Part shown: in pieces, positions 56,297 through 64,000 of the stretch
Numbering within the stretch: position 1 is the first letter of the stretch
Layout: every line of letters begins with the position of its first letter
Source of the DNA: Bryopsis sp. KO-2023
Lineage: Eukaryota; Chlorophyta; Ulvophyceae; Bryopsidales; Bryopsidaceae
Direction of reading: 5' to 3'
Assembly (NCBI GenBank): GCA_030272585.1
Contig: BSYQ01000003.1
Coordinates: 7,316,001-7,380,000 of the forward strand
DNA: 64,000 bases
Made by a program: the position numbers and the translations under genes
Notes under the pieces: model-generated
What the model saw: only the letters and a program-made list of their open reading frames with translations
Database searches by the model: none
Told to the model about the DNA's origin: nothing

Positions 56297-56436
56297 ACGC
56301 AAATCTTTCACATTGCTTTTTTTTCGCGCCTGCTTTATTTTCGCGCTACCTTGTTTTCGCGCGTGGACCAAAGCGCGAAAATAAGGCAGGCGAAAATAAA
56401 GACTAGCGATCCTAAAGCAATCTGAAAGATTTGCGT
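56297..56436. mobile_element. 140-bp inverted-repeat element (MITE-like)
   Basis: ACGCAAATCTTTCA and ATTGCTTT at the left are matched by complements (AAAGCAAT, TGAAAGATTTGCGT) at the right, with internal TTTTCGCGC/GCGCGAAAA pairs. It has no coding potential and could fold into one long hairpin. Confidence 0.65.
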
Positions 56437-56579
56437 ATTACAGTATATGATTTTGAAGTTCCAACATTTTTTTAAGAGCTGGAAAAATCAGATTGCATTT
56501 GAGGAAATGAAGACATAAACCCCATGACATTCATTCCCTCGATATTCAACAAAAAAAAGTAATCTTATTGTTCCTCCAG

Positions 56580-56954
56580 GCGAAAACGAGCAAGAGCAGC
56601 TCTTGTGTATAATGGAGGTGTTGGGGGTGCCGTCTCGCACGATGCTCGAGGGCTCCTCACGCTCCAAGTTGTTCTTTGATTCTTCATTCCGCCCACGGAT
56701 CGTGGCCTCTTCACGTGGCAAGAAGCGCCATCCGGGGACCAAGGACCTGGTCTTGAAGCTCCGCTGCAAAGACCGAAGTTTCTTGTCGTTCCTGGGGGCT
56801 GCTTCAGGTGGGAGCCCCGCTCCAGGATGACTCCTGAAGAGGCTCTGCAGCATCCCTGGATTACGGAGCACGTCCCGCCTGCCACGCACAGGTCCCATCA
56901 GTCTTCTCATCATTCCAGCGTTCAGTATCACCACGGCCACCCAGCGCAGAAGTA
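56580..56954 (+). pseudogene. last exon of a DYRK-family protein kinase
   Basis: After an acceptor (CCTCCAG) the translation starts GENEQEQLLCIMEVLGVP, then KLFFDSSFRPRIV and GKKRHPGTKDL, and in another frame FRWEPRSRMTPEEALQHPWI before a TAA at 56954. This is the end of the DYRK kinase domain, where the family has PGENE.EQL and CL.WDP..R.TPEEAL.H.W. DYRKs are dual-specificity kinases that autophosphorylate a Tyr and then target Ser/Thr. A one-base frame change near 56788 separates the two parts. No upstream exon is in the window; the LINE-rich block begins just left of it. Confidence 0.72.
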
Positions 56955-57059
56955 AGGGCAAAAAAAAATGGAAAAAAAGATATAAAAGTAAGACGTGAAC
57001 CAAAGGGGGGAAACGGCTGTGTTTTGCAGAGTGTGTAGGGAACCTCAACTTTGTCATCC

Positions 57060-60000
57060 TTTTTAGGAGAAGGATGACAAGTATTTATTTATTTTTTCCT
57101 CCGTTTCAGGAAATTTGTATGTGGTATTGAACCTTTTGGCCAGATGATATCGTTTTGGGACACACACACACACACACACAAAAAAAAGGAATGGGAAAAA
57201 AAATCTTTAAATTGAAGAAAATGCCTGACAATGTACGGGTTTTCTTAGATATGCTCGCTGGGATGGCTCGAGTGGGGCGAGTGCCACGTCTCGACCTCAC
57301 TATAGAACTGAGCAGCATGCGAATGGGGCTCTGCACTCTTCCCGGAGCCAAAGAACTCATCAAATGGGGGAGCATAGAAGGGATGCAAATGCTGGCCATC
57401 AACTGCCACCTATTGAAGGATTCTTGCCAAGACTGTTGTCCCTCAAGCAACAATAGGAAATTGCGTGTGTGCATGTGTGTGTGTGTGGCCATTTTATAGT
57501 TTTGGGGACCGAAACAAAAGCAAAGAAAATCAAAGAGAGCGTTGCGGCAATGAACAACAAAAAAAAAAGCGAAAAAGCAAAAAAAAAAAAAGAAAGGAAG
57601 GAAGGAAGAGAAAAGACACGTGCAATTGTGGGGGGATGTAAAAACCGAATGAAATAAAACATGGTAGGCAAGGGGGGAAAAAAAAGGAAAGCAACAGCGA
57701 AAAGAAGGAAGAAGGAACAAAAAAAAAGAAGAAAGAAAAAGATAACACTTTTGTGATGATAGAGTTTCTTTTTTTTTTTTTTTTTCAAATGGGTTTTTAA
57801 AAAAAGAGAGAGAGAAAAAGGAAAAGATCTTTTCTGTGTTTTTCTTTTTATTTTGCATTCTAGTGAAGAAAAAGTTTTGCACGAATTTGGGGGAATTTGA
57901 GTAGCTACCGCCACCTCCCTTGCAAGGTCAAAGAAGAGGAAAAAAAGGGACCAAAAAAAAATGGGAAAGAGGAAACAGAAAAAGGACTGTGGGCGTGTGT
58001 ATTGTATTGGCCCGCTCAGCATTGTTGTTAACGATGAGGTTATAATACCTTTTTGATTTTACAGGGCGTTCGGATTGTGTGTTTCAGGGGGTTAAAAAAA
58101 AAAAGGGGGGGGGGGGGATCTGTTTGGGTTTGATTTAATTGAATGTTTCATTCTACTAGGATCTGGGTTCTTTTGCCCCCCAACATTTTCGGAGGCCGCT
58201 CAGAGAGAAAGAAATACATATGATATATATATGTATATGTCTGTGTGTATATATATGGACCAAAAAGGCGGAAAAGAAAGCAGAGGTCGGAGAATGCAAT
58301 ATATATATGTGTGTGTGTGTATATATTTGCATCTAAAAAAAAAGGAGAAAAGAAAAGAAAGTGGAGGTCAAGGGGGAGAAAAAGACGGGGGAATGTCACA
58401 GAAATGTATATAAACTTCCCTTTCTTTTTTTTTTTTTTTTTTTGGAAGGAAAGAGCAAAAAAAAAAATATGACATGTGATTTTTCAAGGGGGTTTGTAAG
58501 AAGTTTCTTCGTCGATTTCCCACCTTAATTGTTTTTCTTTTTGGGCAAAAGTCCTGCGCGATATGATAGAGAGGGGGGGGGGGGATTTGAGAGGGGTAGA
58601 AGGGGGGGGGGAGGGGGGGTTGTGTTTTTTTTTGGGTGTTTCTGTAATATTGCGATGCTGAGAAGGAAAATACAGGCGGGGTGCTCAATTTTCGAATGTA
58701 TTAGATGTGTGCGTACGTGTGGCTTTGTGTTTAGTGTGAAAAAAAAAAGACTGAAGACGACAGAAAAAAAGGGGACTTGCCATTTGTTGCTGAAAGGGGG
58801 TTTTGACAATGAGGTGCGACCGGACAACAGGCAAAAAAAAAGAAAAGAAAGAAAGAAGTGATGAAGTGCAGAGAGGGGCAGAGCATAACAGATACAGGAA
58901 AGAACAAAAATTGCCCTCAACAAGATATACATGTAGTGTTTTTTTTCTGCTTTGTTTTCGTGTTTGTTTCGGGGTATGGTGGTAATATGTTTTCTTTTTT
59001 TTCTTTTTGCTTTGGGCTCCTTGCAGTTGTGGGAGATGAGAGTTTTTCTTTTTTTTTTTTTTTTCTTCTTTTTTTTTTTCAATATATGGTGGTGGGTTGG
59101 GTGATGATGGAAGGAATTTTGTTCGATTGAACATCATTGCGGGGGTAATTTGATGGAAAAAAAAAGGGAAAAAAAAGTGTCACTGAGAAGAAGAAGAAAA
59201 GGGAAAAGCAAAAAAGCAAGAGAAGAAAAACAAGAGGAGGGAAAAAGATACTGCGGTTTTTTTTCGTCATTCTTGTATTGATTCCATCTCCCCCCCCCAA
59301 AAAAAAAAGAAAAAGACAGAGAGAGAAATGAAAGTCAACAAAAAAAGGAAAGAAAAAAATGAACCGTTGCGAAACATTTGGGGTCCCCACGCACAAGATA
59401 AAGATAAAAGGAAAGAGAGATGACAATATATGGAAAGACCGGTAGCAAAGCCAAGCAGCAAAGCGGGAAAATATATATATATGTGCATATATTCTTTTGA
59501 GGGTTGACAGGCGATGGGGCTGTTTTTTTTTGGTGTCAAGTCGTGTTTTGTTGTCGCTCTTTTTCGATGACGAAATAATCGTGACCAAAAAATTAAAAAA
59601 AGATCAACTGGAAGGCAACAGAAAAAAAAAAATGTGGGAAAAAAAGGAAAGAAAAAGGAAAAAAAAAACTGTGTAAATTCAGGGGTCATGTTGTTTGAAA
59701 GGTTTGTAGAGACGGCATAATTGACCTGGGGATGGTCCTCATATATATATTTTCGGTGGCATTTGTGTGTGTGTATGTGTGTGAAATTCGGGTGGGTGTT
59801 GTTTTGTTCTATGTATGCAAGTTTGCGAGGAAAAAAAAAAAAGGGATGGAGAAGAAGAAGATGAAGGGGTGTGGGAGGGGGGGGGAAGGGTTTGGTGGGG
59901 TGTTTGCAAGAAGGGAAAAATATTTTCAAAAAGAAAAAACTTTGGATTAGGAAAAAAAAGAAAAAGAGAGAGAGAGAGAATGATTTCACATGTTTTCGTG

Positions 60001-60420
60001 TTTTTTTTGTTTTCGTTTTTTTTTATTTCCGCAACACCTTGAGGGAAAACAACAAAAAGAAAGCTATGGGAAACAAATATATATGCTTCATTAATTTGTT
60101 CCGTTTTTTTGTTTCTTTTGAAAACGATTTTTTTTTTTTAATTTGGGAGTGGGGGAAAGGGAATCCACACCTCCCCCCCCCCCTTAGCTCTGTGTCATTT
60201 TTCCCGCCCCCCCCCCCCCCTCCTATCGTTTGTTTCTTGCTTTGTTTTTTTTTCAAAAAAAGGTTTTTGAGTTTTGAAAAAAGGAAAAAAAAAGAGAAGA
60301 AATGGGAGAGATAAAGATTGAAAAAAAGGCGTGTCTTTTTTTTGTTTGTTAAAATATTGGAGGGTTTGGATGCTTTTTCAGTTGTGGTTTTTCTTTTATT
60401 TCTTTAAAAATACCTTGACC
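57060..60420. repeat. C-poor, A/G/T-rich low-complexity region
   Basis: Over 3 kb of A runs, G runs, T runs and short TATA/GT microsatellites on the plus strand, with very little C from about 57.5 kb on. Long open frames on the minus strand (Phe, Ser, Leu, Pro, Lys) are composition effects. A 75-codon plus-strand stretch near 57205-57430 has a more protein-like look but no recognised family. Confidence 0.7.
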
Positions 60421-60421
60421 A

Positions 60422-60514
60422 TGTAAACCTTATCTTTGCAAACTGGAGCACCAGGCATTACAATTGTGTTGGATTTGTTTAATTCTTCAATGGAATATTT
60501 CAATCCCTAGATTT
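60422..60514 (-). CDS. isolated small exon, unidentified gene
   Basis: A 93-base block with acceptor (AAAATCTAG), donor (AAG|GTATTT) and a fully open, ordered translation beginning GLKYSIEELNKSN and ending DKVYMVK. It stands out from the low-complexity DNA on both sides. No neighbouring exon could be joined with confidence and no family recognised. Confidence 0.35.
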
Positions 60515-60519
60515 TGCAA

Positions 60520-62100
60520 AGAAAAATTGAGGGGTGGACATTAAAAATATATATTTGATATATATTTGTGTATGTGTGTGATTTGACATTCTGGCGGTGG
60601 TGGGGTGGCGGTGGTGAAATTGAACAGTTCCTAGTATAGAAACAGATTTCGGTTTTTAGCCAGGGGTGGGGGGGGGGAATCAAAGAAAAAGGAAAATACA
60701 TGATTGGGTTATTTTTTTCTCCTTTTGGGTTGAGCAAGATTGGAGGGAAAAAAAAGAAGAAAAATGAAGAAAAAGGTGACAAAAAACATTGAACTTTGCT
60801 TCTAGAGGGTGGGTCTCTGAGAAGGTTGTCCTATGGACTCTTACAAATTGACTCTTTTTTTCGGGGTTTCATTTTGTTGGTTTCAATGCCATCGACAGAT
60901 TTCTTTCTTTTTTTGGGGGAAAGGGGGGGTGGGGTTGGATGAAAAATCTTGGACGAGACAGACAGAACTCGGTGTTTATTTGGGAGGTTGTACATAAGGG
61001 TGTTTTTTCTTGTTTTCTTTTTATTTCTTTTTTTTCTTGGTTTTGTGCCTCTGTCAGGTTGGCTTTAAGGGTTTGGGGGAGGAAAAAGAAAGGAAAAACG
61101 ATGGGAGACATTTTTTTTCTTGTGCATTTTTTTTCGGTGATCCCCCCCTTTTAGCCTTTGGGTGGCAAATATGTAGATTGCCAGAACCAAGTTTTGCTCT
61201 GGCCAGATGGCATAATGGGTTCCTTTAACAAAAATATGGGGAAATGTATTGCTGGATTGTGTAGTGGGATGGGCGGAGCAGTCCTTGGTGCAACCGAGAG
61301 GAAGGATGCATGTGACCCAAAAAACAATAAATGGCTACTTCACTAATGGGTTCCAGAACTGTGATGCAGTCTATTTTTATCAGAGCAGAACCAAAAAGGT
61401 TGATTGTACATAGCACGAACAACCCATTTCCTTGAAGACCCACTGTTGAATCCGAAAGTACAAGTCAGACAAAAGGCATCAACAGCACCATAATCCACAA
61501 TTGCTAGGTTGGATGTCCCTTAAGAGAAAAACAGATGAGAAACAAATTGTTGAACCCCTCCACTAAGTGAAAACCAAGCTGTAGAACTACAGTCACTTGT
61601 CAAGAACACCCATCACCAACCAGGGCACCAAGGCTTAGCATTGAAAGTGTTTTTTCTTGCTTATGTTATCGTGTCTTTGCACAGACGCGATCATAATGTT
61701 GCGATCATTCATGATTTTGGCAGAGTTATCAGGCGGATTATTGGATTACAGCTGGAAAAACATAAACAAAGGTGTAGAACTGGAAGGGCAATACACAAGT
61801 TGAACTTCTTACACTTTGACCCCCCCTATCAGTCCGCCTTTCATGTGCATCTTAGTCTTGATGCTACAAAAAATGTACTAAAGCCTTCATCTATTTACAA
61901 AAGCAATTGAGCTTTTCGAAAAAAAACTACTAAACTACTAATTATATTCCAAACCTGCCTAAAAATTAATACAAAAGAAGCAAAAAATTTACCATTCACT
62001 CGGCTCCGAACGGATCTTCCCTCCCTCCAAGCCTTTGGCAATATTCACCAAGCTGGGTTGATTCTCGATACTAAAAATTCATACAAAAGAAGCAAAAAAT
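60520..62100. other. mostly no gene; one unassigned coding-like stretch
   Basis: 60520-61150 continues the low-complexity sequence. On the minus strand about 61505-61350 there is an open, Cys/Trp-rich translation (VDAFCLTCTFGFNSG, NQPFWFCSDKN) that may be an exon of unknown family. 61520-61970 shows nothing. Confidence 0.3.
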
Positions 62101-62178
62101 TCACCATTTACTCGGCTCCGAACGGATCTTCCCTCCCTCCAAGCCTTTGGCAATATTCACCAAGCTGGGTTGATTCTC
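61978..62178. repeat. tandem duplication of a terminal exon, about 107 bp
   Basis: Two near-identical units, each with ACTCGGCTCCGAACGGATCT and TTCACCAAGCTGGGTTGATT. The right one is the last exon of the kinase-like gene; the left one is its copy with its own possible acceptor and stop. Confidence 0.9.
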
Positions 62179-63218
62179 GATATTTACCATTCTCTGTTAA
62201 AAATCACAAGCTTCATTCGACATTATCAATTGTATTAACCCTCTAAAATGAATCGATGAGGAAATGAGATGGATAACTCAAGCAAACATAAATTCAACAT
62301 GACAACTCACCAATATCAATTCCCTTATTCCTGGAGATAGCGTCGGAGTTGGCCCAACCGAATCCTCCGCCACCTGTTTCAAAGCTTCCTCTTTCTTACA
62401 GCCCAGGGCCAATTGAAGGGCACATACTCCCAAAGCGTAGACATCCCAGTCAGCTGAGCGAGCTGAGTCATTGGTTGGAGCAGGGGGGTCGTAGGATGGA
62501 GAGGATCTAAGCAACAATACTTGACCTCATATATTGCTGCTATTTTTATTTTTTATTTTTCAAATATTGGTGTATACACATGAACAAACCAACAAAGTCA
62601 TGTTTTGCCTATCATTGCGAGCCACGAAAGCCAAAAAGTAAAATCTCAAAATAACTTTCCCCAAAAAACCATATGTCTGGAAGAATCTGCCCCAAGGTTC
62701 ACTCTACAGTATGCAAAACAGAAAAAAAAAGGTCTTATTGTTCTGATTTTTCCCTTACTTTGATTCGAAAGACAAACGCCGCAAATCTCGTCTCTGGATC
62801 TTGTCAAAGCTCCCTCCCAACTTGAACACCACCAAACCAGGAAAGCTGTGTTGTTGAATGGTAGCGGTCGTGACATCCCAATGAACAACACCTTTAAAGT
62901 GCATCCATGCCAATCCCCATCCAATCTGAACACGAAACGCACAACCAACCGAATTAAATCCAACTGTCAGTCAAACTGAAATCGGGGAAACACAAGCTAT
63001 TATATACCATCAGAAAAATTGAATCCACTCGGCTTTCCCCGTTATACTTACGTTTTGCAAAACGAGGCAAATGGTCGTCTCTGCAACACCGCCAGGTTCA
63101 CTTGCGATCAACTCGTCTAAAGTTGAGATGGGTACCATGGGGCAAGGAGCTTTCCACACAATGAATTCGACCTGAAATTTTCCCTTTTCCATTCCGAAGC
63201 CAACTGTAGTGAATCCGC
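62101..63218 (-). CDS. protein-kinase-like gene with altered catalytic motifs
   Basis: Exons 63218-63052, 62925-62759, 62506-62311 and 62193-62101 join in frame by good GT-AG sites and end at a TGA. Visible kinase traits: an N-lobe-like FTTVGFGMEKGKF then VEFIVWKAP, GLAWMHFKGVVHWDV (position of the HRD loop, here HWD), FKLGGSF where DFG would be, SYDPPAP in place of APE, then ADWDVYALGVCALQLALG (the conserved D.W..G of the C-lobe). Loss of HRD and DFG suggests a pseudokinase, although the fold seems kept. The 5' end is not determined; upstream, past 63222, I see no clear exon before the LTR at 63403. The last exon is duplicated downstream. Confidence 0.6.
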
Positions 63219-63402
63219 CTGCAGACCGCTATTGTGGGCTGCTGGCTGTGAACTGCAAGCCTGAAACGGCTTGGAGGGAAAGAATAGACGACTTGGAAGC
63301 GAGACAAAGGGAGTTCAATCCCAAAGTAAGGTTACAAGAACGTTCAAACCCCAAGAACTTATAGAATACCCTAGCAGCCTTGATCCTAACTGATCATAGG
63401 CT

Positions 63403-63677
63403 GTAACATCAGTCTGCATCACTGCTGCAAGGCATCAGACCTTGCAGTCCTTTCAATCAGAGCCCAGCTCAGCCCCACGGCCATTTCTGTGGTGCTGAGC
63501 GACCTTCTAGAACATTCTAGCTGCCAGCTCAGTAGTCCACGTACTACTTCACTGCCAGCACACCCTGACTGACTGTATGCTGCCTCAGGGCAGCCAGCCT
63601 CCTACTTAAAGTACTGCAGGACTGTCAGCAAGCCTGCTGACGTACTGCAGGGCTGTCAGAAACCCTGATTCGTTACA
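63403..63677 (-). repeat. 3' LTR of a further LTR retrotransposon
   Basis: 275 bp reading TGTAAC...GTTACA on either strand. On the minus strand it is preceded by a purine-rich tract (GATGGGGAGGAA) that fits a polypurine primer. The element therefore runs rightward past the window edge on the minus strand. The family cannot be decided, as no coding region is visible. Confidence 0.6.
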
Positions 63678-64000
63678 TTCCTCCCCATCTGAACTGCAGT
63701 AGCCCCTTACTGCACTTTGACTGAAATAAATAAACCTTTTAGGGAAATTCCATAGCTCAATAAAGATCTGAAAACTCATCATCAAATCAAACCCTACTCC
63801 CTTGTAGGTCTAATAAAACATCAACAACCAAAGAACCCTGCTGCACATTTAAACTATTTTCTGCAGCTTCTCACTTCCTTGGCATATAAAACAAAACTAA
63901 GAAATAATGTTATGCCCAAGGTCACAACCCTTGCAAATATAAAAACCTCAATCAGTAGAAAACAAGTCAAATGACTGATCAGCAGTTTTCCAAAATAAAC
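63678..64000 (-). mobile_element. start of the internal region of that LTR element
   Basis: Adjacent to the polypurine tract. No open frame is visible in the 320 bases present, which would be 3' non-coding sequence of the element. Confidence 0.4.

Noticed and set aside
57106-59989. Long minus-strand ORFs rich in Phe, Lys and Pro
   Set aside because: Their length is explained by the lack of C on the plus strand, which removes many stop codons in those frames.

Overview
The window is eukaryotic nuclear DNA from an intron-rich organism. The best-modelled genes carry 7 to 12 GT-AG introns each. A B-type-like cyclin-dependent kinase, an LRR-ARM-patatin phospholipase resembling plant phospholipase A I, and a TCP11-family gene of plant-like layout point to a plant or algal lineage, though the sequence does not fix the species. 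Much of the window is transposable elements, often nested, with host gene pieces between them.

Layout. 1-6459: most of a chromodomain Ty3/gypsy element (+) with an extra coiled-coil ORF and its 3' LTR, inserted at the end of a Mutator-like transposase gene (minus, 6460-8181). 8342-15549: the right part of a CACTA-type DNA transposon. It holds a very young gypsy element (9686-15353, 273-bp LTRs that look identical, 5-bp target duplication) and itself sits in an older small TIR element. About 15.7-16.1 kb: the end of an unidentified gene. 17490-20378: the nine-exon CDK gene (minus), head to head with a small gene (+, from 20626) that has a small TIR element in its intron. 21.9-24.8 kb: low-complexity tracts, a TGTAC palindrome array and pieces of a possible organelle-targeted gene. 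25.3-28.9 kb: eroded exons, best explained as a TCP11-family pseudogene and perhaps a glycosyltransferase.

29269 to about 41235 is a second, larger CACTA-type copy. Two divergent genes, a tnp2-type transposase (13 exons, 1010 codons plus stop) and an unrelated partner (8 exons, 496 codons plus stop), splice in my models with no frame break. An 11-bp motif, CTGTGCGGGGT, is scattered from the left terminus through the introns of both genes and returns at the right end and in the 9-15 kb copy. It looks like the subterminal binding repeat of CACTA elements spread into introns. One transposase intron also holds four tRNA-like units.

41.25-44.8 kb: a GC-rich block and a tandem satellite of 168/178-bp units. 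45.3-48.6 kb: the phospholipase gene (minus). 48.8-56.4 kb: two LINEs tail to tail. One has an RT plus restriction-like endonuclease ORF (+). The other has an apurinic-type endonuclease (minus), a dUTPase ORF after its RT, one in-frame TAG between ORF1 and ORF2, and 47-bp 5' repeats. 56580-56954: the final exon of a DYRK-family kinase (+). 57.5-61.1 kb: C-poor, A/G/T-rich low-complexity DNA. 62101-63218: a kinase-like gene (minus) with a duplicated last exon. 63403 to the end: the 3' LTR and start of another LTR element (minus).
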